From assembly GCF_010093535.1 (NCBI RefSeq), contig NW_022985168.1, positions 768,650 to 832,649 of the forward strand: a stretch of 64,000 nt of DNA. Direction: 5' to 3'. The position numbers and the translations under genes were made by a program. The notes beneath the pieces were generated by a model. The model was not told the origin of the DNA. It did no database searches and saw nothing but the letters and a program-made list of their open reading frames with translations. This document shows, piece after piece, positions 10,772 through 21,159 of this stretch (position 1 is its first letter; each line of letters begins with the position of its first letter). This DNA comes from Lindgomyces ingoldianus. Taxonomy: Eukaryota > Ascomycota > Dothideomycetes > Pleosporales > Lindgomycetaceae.

Positions 10772-12740
10772 GATGAAGGAGGGTGCGAGCTGCGACGTGG
10801 ACAGCTGATGATGTTGTTCAGGGAAGGCCGTAAAGGTAGCAGGTGGTTATAGCATTTGCTGCCAAGTCTCAGGCCGGGCGAAGGAAGGAGCAGCTCAGTG
10901 GCTGAGAGCGAGTTGAGGCAACCTTAGAACACCGCAGACAATAGACGGCTGCGCGAGTGCAAAGCAAAAAGGGACGGTCAAACTACAGCAGCCAGGGACG
11001 AAATGTGCGGTGTCGAGGTTAGCGGGAGGTGATTTGGCTAAGGACAGGGTTGGCGGGCGACCAGCTCCTTTCTCCTTTTGACCCCGTCGTCGAGGGTAAT
11101 GAGATGAGCTGCAGCTGGGTGGGGCGCGCGGCGACGGACGATGCAGGCGTCAAATTCGCAGCAGAGATCTCCCGCACGCGTCGGCGGGCGCAGAGACGTG
11201 GAGGTTGAAAGAGTGGTGGTGGGCGTGCCTGTGTTGGCGGTGGAAAATTCAATAAGAGGCGAGCCCTGGAGCGTTGCTGGGTGCTTGGGTCTAGCTAGCG
11301 GGGATGACGGCGTGAAGGGTGCGAGAGAACATCACCGCCGCGCATCAATGCTCTAGCACCTAGATCCAAGACATAGACACAGGCGACAGGTGTCAGCGGC
11401 AGCGACGGCAGGCTGACTCACGCAGAAGGTTTCATTCTTCCGCCGGGGACGATGCACTGCGTGTGAAGGCCGCCGAGGGGCTCATTGGCTGTCGTGCTCT
11501 GCGACTCTGTTCTGTTGCCCCTAATCAATAAAAGCCTCCTTCGCTGCCCGTGCAAGTCGAAGTACCTTGGTACACGCGTTTTATATGATTTATCCCGCAC
11601 TGTATCAAACGCTGCGAACAAGCCGTAACCTCGTCGCTATAATATCTGTCCGGCGACGAAATATGTGAGGCTTTAAGACGTGCGATAACCCACATGTCCT
11701 TGACTCTTGAGCCGCACCTCTGAGGCCATGCGCCATCCATTCACCCCCAGCCAGGGTATGCTTCTGGATTGGGCGGGCCGCGCCGCTCTTGTACTAGAGA
11801 AGCTGTAGCTCGCTCCCCCAACTCAAACAACACCAATTATAGCCCCTCTCCTTTCATATCTCTTTTTTGCTTTTTGCTTGCAACTCTTCGCCTCTCGTGA
11901 GCTCCTTTCCACGACATATTTTGCCTATTCTGCTAGCTCGGGGCGCGGGGCTGCGAGGAGGGCTCTAGAGCTGCCAACATTCGTCGTAAGCCCAGATTCT
12001 AACGAGATGAGTGTGGTCGGGTGCCACTTCAGCCTCGCATCAGCTGCCCAAACTTTGGTCCCGTTGCCACTGAAGATCGTCAACCTTCCAGTCGGTCCTT
12101 CGCCATCTTGCGCCCAAGGAGCTCTCGACAGAAGGGGGAAAGACGTTCGCTGCGACCCGATACTCAGGAGGCAGCTGGAGCAGGCTGATGATGAGCTGCA
12201 CGTATTTAAAAATGGAGAAGTCCACTACTCCGTAATGGTACAACCAATTTGACATTCACGAGCACTGCTGCAAGCCCACCACGACGTTATTACACTTCTT
12301 GTCAAATCTGCACTTGCGCACGAAAGTGGTCACAGCGCGTGAGAAGATGGGTTACACGGCAGTTAGGCTGCCAGCAACTAAGTTCATTCGTGAATACCTC
12401 ACCACACACCGTCGTTGCAACCGCTGTCCACCATCACAGACCCGCAATGCCGATATTCTGCCTCCCGACTGGCTGGAAGTGTAAGAAAGGTTCCCCAGGA
12501 TCGCTGGGGCCTGCATCTTACTTCGATCATGTGATCGGTAGCCGAGAGAGTTGCAGGAGTGAACCAACCGCGCATGATGCAATACGTTGGGTATGTTGCA
12601 GAGTGTCTGAGAAAACCTTTCCCCGGCGCCGTAAGCTAGAGTCTCGGACACAGATCCTGGTACATTTCGGGAGGTAAATGTAGAACATGTAGGTATAGAT
12701 ATCGTAGCTGTATCTCAGCAATGCAGCCGCAACGGCTGCC
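10772..12740. other. Intergenic: RRM/R3H gene upstream region and lin1 3' flank
   Basis: Nearly 2 kb without a gene I can support. It probably holds a long promoter and 5' leader for the RRM/R3H gene. ORFs such as 11878-12252 have no recognisable motifs and sit opposite equally long ORFs, so I treat them as chance. Confidence 0.45.
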
Positions 12741-13973
12741 TCATTCCGTGAAATTGGGAATCCGAGTCCACTCGGTCTCGCCCACTCGACGAAATTCAGC
12801 GCCATTATCGAAATGGCCTTGCTCCTTCCATGCGATCATATAAGAAGTAGGAAAGGGACTGTGGACGACGTCAGGAGACGCGTCATAGCGAAGCTCCCAC
12901 TGCGTGTCAGGATCCTCTGCTTTCTGCACAGGCTCCTTCCAGTCTTCGCCTGTGTCATTCCTGTACTCACGCACGAGCATCTCCCGCGGGATGTCGTAGA
13001 CGTCATCCATGCCTTTCTTCTCTAGAGCACTCACGGACTCGGTAATGTCGTTGATAGCTTTGGTAGCCCTTTCGGCTGCAGCTTGCTTGTCTGGGTCCTC
13101 ATCCACGTCCATGGTCCCTGATTTCTTGTTCTTATCCCATTTATGTCGCTTCTTTGGCTGCTGTGGGCGTACTTTATTATATCGGGACAAAGCCTCCATG
13201 GGAGTCTCCGCTCTCTCGAGGAGAGGAATCAGGGTGGTGAGAACGTCGCTGGTTACAATGGCATCAATGGCGCGTCGCTGCTCTTTCTGCTCGGCTTCGC
13301 GCTTTTCATGAGCCTCCCTAGCCTTTTTCACGTCTTTCTTGGAGATGCCATCCAACCAATTATCCTGGTCAGCCTCTGGATCGCGAGCCCTCCTCACATA
13401 GTTACCGCTCTCGTCGAAACGACCCTCCTCTTGCTCCTTCCTCATGTTGAACGCATCGAGCTTTGGCGCATGCTTCTTCTTTCCACCAGCGCCAATCTCT
13501 TCGTCAACATCGCTATCCAGTCTGGCTCTCTCTTCATCATCGCCACTTTCGCTACTTGTCTCGACATCGTTCGTGTGTGAATCGACCCCGGCAGCGAGAT
13601 CAGCGGCGACATGGCCACCGGATTTGCTAGTTTCCTCCTGACCTTCAATTTCGTGAGTCTCTAGGAATCGCACAGGCTTCTTCTTGTCTTTGCGACTGGG
13701 TTTCCTCTCGTCCTTGTCGGAACCCGCAAACATGTCATCATCTTCGTCATCGTCTTGTAAGGTAGCTGCGGCCTTCGCTTCAGCGCGGGTATTGAAGTTC
13801 TCGGTTGAGGAATCGGAATCGTAGCCATCGACTTTGACAGCACCACGCTTGACCCCACGGCTCTTTCCAACGTCGCCAGCCTCTAGATTCTCATCGTCGG
13901 ATTCGACTTCGGCGACCAAAGTGGAGGGGTTTCGGGGGTCAAAGCGCGGCTTCTTCGAGGGAGGCTCGTCCAT
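12741..13973 (-). CDS. LIN1: U5 snRNP GYF-domain protein Lin1/CD2BP2-like, 410 aa
   Basis: A single exon of 411 codons. The protein begins MDEPPSKKPRFDPRNPS, a nuclear-localisation-like start shared by Lin1/Snu40/CD2BP2 proteins. A long acidic and charged central part follows, with LDAFNMRKEQEEGRFDESG and YVRRARDP, the conserved block of this family. At the C-terminus (about residues 345-405) is a GYF domain with WELRYD, PFPTSYMIAW and GHF. GYF domains bind proline-rich ligands; the human homologue is the U5-52K component of the U5 snRNP and leaves before tri-snRNP activation. The gene is divergent from ufd1, with 562 bp between start codons, so the two probably share a promoter region. Confidence 0.9.
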   Translation of the reverse strand: MDEPPSKKPRFDPRNPSTLVAEVESDDENLEAGDVGKSRGVKRGAVKVDGYDSDSSTENFNTRAEAKAAATLQDDDEDDDMFAGSDKDERKPSRKDKKKPVRFLETHEIEGQEETSKSGGHVAADLAAGVDSHTNDVETSSESGDDEERARLDSDVDEEIGAGGKKKHAPKLDAFNMRKEQEEGRFDESGNYVRRARDPEADQDNWLDGISKKDVKKAREAHEKREAEQKEQRRAIDAIVTSDVLTTLIPLLERAETPMEALSRYNKVRPQQPKKRHKWDKNKKSGTMDVDEDPDKQAAAERATKAINDITESVSALEKKGMDDVYDIPREMLVREYRNDTGEDWKEPVQKAEDPDTQWELRYDASPDVVHSPFPTSYMIAWKEQGHFDNGAEFRRVGETEWTRIPNFTE

Positions 13974-14535
13974 GATAGGTGATAAATTTGGGACGATATT
14001 TGAGTCTGATAGAGTATTCTAAAGGAAAGCAAGTCTGGAATAAGCGAGTAGTTTAGGCTTTCTAGTCTAGCAATGGGCTTCACAACCCGTGAAAGCTTGC
14101 ATCGAGATATGCACAGCAGGCGCACAGGTTGGGGGAGCTTAGACCAAGCGGCGGCGACGTTCCGTTCCGACACCGACGTTTGGCTTGGCACGCAATTCAC
14201 GTGCCTTCGTGCACCCTGAAGCTCTACCTAGACATCAGCCTAGAGCGGATTACCGACCGTGTTTGTAACCTTTTTAGCAGGAATAAGAAGACTGAAAGTG
14301 GCCACCTGTGCCTTTTATTCGCCAAAAGCCAGCTGAGGTCCCACCGGGTATCCTCCACCCTATTCTCGTTCATTGGCATCATCTGTTGCCTGTGCAGCTC
14401 TGTAATAACTGTCACATTGACCACTTCAAAAGACCTGCCACCTCACACCCCATACATTCACCAGCCGTTTCTCCTTCCTAATCTAAAGCTGCGTACCTTC
14501 GCCCTCCCGAATTCTTCATAGCCTACCCCGCCAAC
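13974..14535. promoter_or_regulatory. Shared divergent promoter region of lin1 and ufd1
   Basis: 562 bp separate the start codon of lin1 (minus) from that of ufd1 (plus). No protein-coding signal is present. Pyrimidine-rich tracts lie just before the ufd1 ATG, as is common at fungal transcription starts. Confidence 0.5.
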
Positions 14536-15730
14536 ATGGTAAGTACGACTATCAACTCCCCCACTACCTCCGAGCTCAAATTCACCACCCATCTAGTTCA
14601 ACCCCAACTACTACGACGAAGACGACCCCATGTCGATGTACCAGCAAAGCATGTTACGCCGCGGAGGCGGGGCCCGCCGCTTCGACGAGTACTTCCGCTG
14701 CTACCCTATCGCTATGCTACCGGGACCAGATCGTGTGGAGGCGAACCATGGCGGCAAGGTGTTCCTGCCACCTAGCGCCCTCGACAAACTGACGAGGCTG
14801 CACATCACCTATCCCATGCTGTTCGAGCTCATCAACGGAGCTAGGGATGGGAAGAAGACGCATGCGGGTGTGCTAGAATTCATTGCTGAGGAAGGCAAAA
14901 TCTATCTTCCGTACTGGGTAGGCAATTCTACACGATGATCCGCAAAACCACATGCTAACTTTGTCATCCAGCTCATGCAGACACTACAGGTCGAACCCGG
15001 CGATCTCCTGCAAGTCAAATCGACCGACATCCCCCTTGGAACCTTCATCAAGCTGCAGCCGCAAGACCCCTCCTTCCTCGAGATATCAGACCCCAAGGCT
15101 GTGCTGGAGAATGCTTTCAGGAACTTCTCGTGTCTTACTACCGGCGACGTTTTTACCTTCGCATACAACGATAATGTATACAGCATCGCTGTTCTAGAGA
15201 CCAAGCCGCCGCATCCGAGCAGCGCAATATGTACTCTCGAAACCGATCTCTCCGTCGACTTCGCGCCACCAGTCGGATACGAAGAGCCGAAACGGACAAG
15301 TGGAACGAGTACACCACGGAGCGGTAAGGGTGTCATGGCAGGCAAGGGAGGGATGTTGCACTCGCACGGATCTATGGCACAAGCCATCAACTATGCCGCC
15401 ATCGCCCCTTCTGCAACAAGCGCTGCAGACGGCGCGAAGGCAGTATCCTCGCATTTCCTCACATCCGGGCATAAGTTGAATTCAAAGAAGGGGAGCAAGG
15501 CGCCCACACCCCAGGCTTCCACGCCCGTCGCTGGCACATCCACAAACGCACTTCCCCCAACAGTGCGGAGGACAAACGGGCCCCAGCCACTGAGGCTAGC
15601 ACTCGGAAAGCTATTCTTTGGCTACGATATCATCCCTGTGAAGGGCAAGAATGTTGAGGGAGATGATGACAACTCGAAAAACTTCGAAGGACAAGGTCAA
15701 ACGCTGCGGAAGAAGAAGGGCGACAAATGA
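14536..15730 (+). CDS. UFD1: Ubiquitin fusion degradation protein Ufd1, 360 aa
   Basis: Adaptor of the Cdc48/p97-Ufd1-Npl4 complex, which extracts ubiquitinated substrates in ERAD and related pathways. Three exons: 14536-14538, 14597-14917 and 14972-15730. The first exon is exactly the ATG; exon 2 starts FNPNYYDEDD. The Ufd1 double-psi barrel shows RRFDEYFRCYPIAMLPG, HITYPMLFEL, AGVLEFIAEEGKIYLPYW and the second-exon/third-exon junction LMQTLQVEPGDLLQV. FKLQP-type and FSCLTTGD motifs follow. The C-terminal third is disordered with a Gly/Ser/Thr-rich linker, then LRLALGKLFFGYDIIPVK, the conserved SHP-like Cdc48-binding end of the family. Length fits yeast Ufd1 (361). Confidence 0.95.
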
Positions 15731-16584
15731 GCGACCTAAAGATGGATGGTTTGCGATAATAGCACAGCACCCGCAGCTCATTGAGATCAAGCATGGGTGT
15801 AAGCATGCATTTCATGGCGCTAACACAAGACCCGGATGGCCTGGCGCGCGGAGTTAAGGGACGGAATGGCAAGTGGATCAATGACGGATCAGTATAGCTT
15901 CCTTCGCATGATCTCATCTGGGAATGGAATCCAGGCTTTGCCCATTTTGCTTTCACCTCAGCGGAGCAAGCTGTCGTATCCTACTAAAATATTCAGATGA
16001 CGAAGATGAATCCATGGGTGAATATGTGATATTGATGACTGAATGCTATCGCATAGCAAAGCATACTATGGCATAACAAACAAGTCAAGGCTTTTGCAAA
16101 CTATTTAGTTGCGATCCTGAATGAACCCCAGTCATGTCATGTAATGTAAACCCAATTCATTCCATCCCCCAAGGGCTCAAAACAAGAAAATTGACTCCGG
16201 ACATACCAATTCTTCCAGGCACGCAGGTGTCAAAGAAAAGGAAAGTCCCAAACCCCTCCCAACTCCATGCCACACCATCCTCCAAAATGCTGGAGAACTC
16301 CTGCAGAGTTGATCCAGTCTTTGCATCACGTAACGGACAGATGGGTCCCTTATAAAAGTACAGAACAGAACGAGAGAGAGGGGGAGAATCGAGGTCTGAT
16401 AGGCCACCGCCATCGCACCCAGCTAGATCGTTACAAATCCGCCTCATCACAAGTGACGAGCCGCAGGGAAAAGGACCCGTTTGATATACGACCGGACATG
16501 CGGATGGATCTTTCAGGCCATCAATTAGACCGGAGGTCAAGCAGGGAGACGGGGATGCGGAATGCTAGACTTTAGAGCTCCCAC
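15731..16584. other. Intergenic between convergent ufd1 and the Myb-like gene
   Basis: About 850 bp between two convergent 3' ends. I see no gene; overlapping ORFs of about 100 codons on both strands look like chance. Confidence 0.45.
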
Positions 16585-17337
16585 TTAGATGTCGACCTGC
16601 TCCTCTTCTTCCTCCTTGATGCCGCCTAAGTCTTTTTTTGGCTTCCCGGTCTTCATCTTCTTGCCGGGAACTCCTTCGTCGCTTTGACCCTCGCCGTTGC
16701 TGTCAGTCATATCTTTTGCAGCGCGCTTCCGTCCCTTGCCAGCTGCAGCTGTCTTTTTCTCCGCTGCAGGCTTCTTTTCGCCAACTGTCTTCTTCTCGCT
16801 AGCGCTAATTGCGGGAGCAGCAGCCTTTCCCATCCCACTGCAAGCCGGTACCGAGATCCCCGCTTTGGTGTGCATGTTGCGTTGCTCGACGCGGAGTTTA
16901 TTGTAGCGGATGCGGACGCCGTTAAAAGTTGTGCCTGTGCTACGTCAGCATGTTGTGTGAAATGGCGAAATGCTGGAACGGGGGTGACTGGGGAAGAAAG
17001 GAACAGGGATGGGGTGAAGGAATAGCCGTACCTGGCATAGCGGTCACGAATTTGTCGATGTCTTCGGCACTGATGGAGCCTGTGTAACCAAGCGTGAGGA
17101 TTAGAAGCTGTAGTATTGTCAGATAAACACAGCAATCAGAAACAGAAACAGGACGAAAGCTGGAAGGTAGCGAGAATTTTGGGTGAACATACCTTTCGGT
17201 CATTCTCAGCAGTCCATCTGAATCCCTAAACCATCTTCTTAGTCTCACATCATATCCACTGCTTCACCTGCTGATGTGGTAAAACGTACCTTGTCACTGT
17301 CGCCAGTCTCCTCTTTCTTCTGGGCTTTGGGTGGCAT
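16585..17337 (-). CDS. Small Myb/SANT-like lysine-rich nuclear protein, 168 aa
   Basis: Four exons, three of them tiny: 17290-17337, 17193-17225, 17032-17107 and 16585-16934. All junctions keep frame and give 168 residues. After a charged start (MPPKAQKKEE) comes FRWTAENDRKLLILTLGY, then ISAEDIDKFVTAMPGTTFNGVRIRYNKLR, split in these pieces by introns. The W, the helical spacing and the GVRIRYNKLR end resemble a single Myb/SANT-like helix-turn-helix found in many short Pezizomycotina proteins. The rest is low-complexity K/A/E with KKTV, KKPA and KKTA repeats and an acidic tail EEEEEQVDI. It is probably a nuclear DNA- or chromatin-associated protein; no function is known to me. Confidence 0.78.
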
Positions 17338-20300
17338 CGTAATTGATGACGGATGAAATATGGACTCTTGAGCAAGCGTAGTTTACGCTGAAAGTGTATG
17401 ATAAAGAGTTGAAGTGATCTGAAGGGAGAGCGAGGTGGAAGATGGATGGAGATTGAGAGTAAACCGGGGTGGATGAGTGGGTATTTATACTAGTGACACG
17501 GCCGTTAAGATATAGTTTGGCCGGGAGAGGGAGCTGAGGTGAAAGTGTGCGAAAGTGTGCGTGTGAAAAAGGATATGAATAGAAAGAGAGGGTATTGAAT
17601 GAGAAATGAAATTTAGGTGAGATGGAATGAACAGGGCCAGAGATGAGAATTCTTCGAAGTGTTCGTGCTGTGATTGATGTGTGTTTGATGTTATGGTGGA
17701 GTAGTAGTAGAATGAAGATAGCAGTGAACATAATAAGTATGGCTATGAGAACCAGGAGCGAAGAACTGGACATTGTAAGAGAACTAGAACTTAACTTTCC
17801 ACCTTATTATCCTTAGATTTAGAGTTGTATATAATCTAACTAGACATATATCCTGCAAGGTTTAAAGCTATTGCTAAATAAAGGTATTGCGCGATGAGGA
17901 GGGCTCCAAGAGCATATCCAGATACATCCCTGATATCAAACCTCAGGATCGCAAAATATGAGGTTAGGTCTCCTCGCTCATACGAAACTTCCCGAATTCT
18001 ATCTTGAGAACTTGAGTTGTTATAATCAGCGACTTTCCTTCCTCTCTCCCCGTTTACAGAAGCCAGCGTCAGCGTGCATTTCTCGTCGTAGGTTCGCGAG
18101 AGCGGGGTCTCAACAATATCTGCGGTTATATCTCGGTAGAGTCTTTGATCCCCGATTTATCTTTTTTCGATATCGTCTTTAGGTCTCTGATGTTGAGGCA
18201 GTTCAGAACAAATCATTAGGTCAGAACTCTACAAAGCTTCAAGGGAATGGCCTCTTGCGTGCGAGGTGTGTTATTAGACTTGCGAGTTTCGGAATATATT
18301 GGACGCGGAGGTGTGAATTGCAACCGTGCTTACAACTGTTCGAGACTTGCGAAAGAGTACCGAAGCCGCCCAATTTCGCACTAGGCGCCGCCCTGTTTTC
18401 TGATGCCACAAAAAGGCTTTAGGGAGGTTGTGGTGGCTAAAAGTCTCTCAAGAGGATAGTTCCTTAGTGAGACAATCGTCAACAACCTCCAGAGCTGTAG
18501 CGGTTCGATCCGAGGGAGTACTCGTGCGGACATGGCAGTAGCCATCTTGCTTAGAAACAGTCAGCAAATTTTCCGCTCTGAGTGCAGCTCCGACATTTGC
18601 GGTATTGGTGAAATCCACCTGGGTTATTCACATGGGCTGTCTTCTTTCTAGTCTGCTTGTACTCGCGGGTGTTCACTCTCATTTCCCGTCGTGTTGTTTT
18701 CAGGTCGCTCTTTGTACTTGAAATAGACGGTGCGCTGGCAAGTGGAATAGATCGTACGAGGCGACAACTAAGTGTCTTTGAAGACGGTATTCATCTGGCG
18801 TGGTCTTGACAAGCAGATCCGACATAGACGATTCTATCGACTACGGGATGTCGACCGAAATAAGGGCAGGCGTCAACAGCGTGGACGTGGTAGACGCACC
18901 CACACACTATACGAGGAGTTAGTATGTGAACCATGAATCGATGTTCCCACCACGGCTCCGTTTCTTTGAGAACATACCAGGGTATTTCTCCACTACGCGT
19001 ATACACATTTCGACTGTATGAGTTGGGAAAGAAGTTTCTGAGAAGAAAATGGAAGAAAAAGCAATACCCGCTCACCGCCCAATTTCTTAAGAGGTTAGGA
19101 AAATCATGAGGAAACGGAGGCTCTAAAATACCCAAGAGCAAGTCAAGGAAATAAGGTGGGCATAATATTGGTAAGGCAGTGTGGCATTGCTGGTATGGAG
19201 AGTATAAGCGGACCCTGAAGTTGTGAGATATAAGAGGCGAACGGAGTCCGCATCCGCTGTTGTGAGAGAGGCAGTGTAGTGTCATGGCAAAACCCAAGGG
19301 AAATTACGAGTGCTACCGTCACCGGTTACATCATAAGTCGACCTGCAGATTGCGGGGAGCCAGAGAGGCCGCCCTTAGTTACCCGTGGCTTTCTCGTACG
19401 CCTGAGGGAGCCATTTTCCCTGTTTGCCATATTCTCCATGTGATGTTTGAGAAAGCGGAGGAGGGCAAGGGACGCTAACCCGGGAGCAGCACTGACAAAG
19501 GTTCGCTACCAATAAATAAGGAGACCGACCTTGCATGCCGGTGGGGAGAGGCGGGTTCCGGCAGCGCTTGCCGCGGTGTACTAAGGATGTCACTTAGAGC
19601 TGTAGACAATTCTGGTTTGCTAGTCAGTAGTAAGGATCAAATGCAAAAGCCTGGGCTAAGAGATATATCCTCCACAGTTTCAGGTCAGCGACTTAGCCTG
19701 GGCACAGTACTCGTCAGCAGAGACAGGTCTCCTAGGCCAAGTACAAATGCAGAATGGCGACTAGATTGATGAAGAAAGGATTTGATGACAAAATGTTGGA
19801 TATCTATCAAATGAGAAGACTGTTGAGTTAGAGTAGCGACCAAAATAGGGGAATTGCGCGAAGAATTCGTATGCGGAGAGAGTGTAAGGCAGTCTGCGAG
19901 GCGAGCGGAGGTGGAATTGGGGGGTTAACAGTGACGTTGAGAAGTGAATGGACGAAACAGCAGGGAGCGAATGGTGATCACCACTCAACGTCAGCCCTAA
20001 GGATCTGGGCGGCAGTTCAGCCCGCCACTTGCTTCCACATTTGAACCTCACGTTTAACCCTTACCACTGTCTCTTCATGGCAATACTTGCGTTTTTGAGG
20101 ATTGACAGCGAGGGCAATACGAACGCAAAAAAGCTTTCAGCCGCAGCAAATGGTCACTGAAACATGCGCTCTTCGTTTCAGATACTGTCGCTGTCAGCCA
20201 TGGAAAATGCAAGATGCAATTCCCCGGAAATTTGTCAACTTTCGCAGTATCATCAAACCCCTCAGCAATATGTCCTCTGGACTTGCATACGTAAAGACAT

Positions 20301-21159
20301 CGGAACCCATATACGGAAGAAAAACCATCATGCGCCCACCCCAGCTCGTATTTCGAGGGCGCTGGCAGGTCTCAACGCAGAATTACCAGCAGCATGTACG
20401 ATTGATAAGTACATTCTATTTCCTATCCTCACCTACTAATCGAATGACAAACCGGTAGAATTATCGTACGTTGGGCGCTGAACTCAGCACCTCCAACTTG
20501 GCACTTGTATCTCCAACATCTATTTTCAGTAGAAAGGGGGAGTTGGTCGTTTCACCTTCGGTCCAAAACTTAACAAACCAAAGTCCTATCGCACGATGAA
20601 TAAGGGTTTGGCATATAATGAATCGCATGTGATATGCCCATGGATATAAGCTAAAGATAAGGGTAGGTATGTGTAATGTGGATTCAAGAATTCTAGCAGC
20701 GCCAGGGTTAGTATCTAACTTCATTCGCTGGATACCTTGCAAATGATCCTAGACGAGACATTGATAATTCTTCGCCCCATTCATCAACCATTCCATTCCA
20801 TTCGATTTATAGTACAGCTAAGTAGAGGGTAGGTAATTTAGGCCTGGGTAGTAAAAGTTGACAAAAAGCAAGACAGCATGCCTACTTCTGACGACGCCCC
20901 AAAACCATGCATTAGGAAGCGTGTCCACATACACGCATTCGCATTCGTCAAAAACAATCCAGTCCGAGGACAGACTGCCAGCAATCAATGCATCCACCGA
21001 TGCTAAGATATGAATGACAGGAAAGGGGGTCATACAAGAAGAGTAAATACTTTAGGGAGAAAATCAAGAGTTGGTCCTATGCGCGCTGGATGGGGTATGC
21101 AGTATCGATGATTACACTTTTCAAGATAGATGGGCAGATGGGGTCAAGCAAAGTGAAGG
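17338..21159. other. Gene-poor 3.8 kb region
   Basis: No gene with recognisable protein motifs. The part near 17338-17800 is the purine-rich promoter of the Myb-like gene. The longest frame, 18791-19297 on the minus strand (168 codons), has an odd C/H/F/Y-rich composition and no motif, so I do not call it. No terminal repeats or transposase motifs were seen, though old degraded elements cannot be excluded. Confidence 0.4.

Noticed and set aside
11878..12252. 124-codon plus-strand ORF upstream of lin1
   Set aside because: No motif or plausible domain and opposite-strand ORFs cover the same DNA.
18495..18515. T-loop-like GGTTCGATCC suggesting a tRNA
   Set aside because: The flanking bases do not form the five-pair T stem, and no D arm, anticodon arm or acceptor stem can be drawn at the right spacing.
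18791..19297. 168-codon minus-strand ORF
   Set aside because: Composition is very rich in C, H, F and Y, with no motif, signal or family resemblance; consistent with chance.
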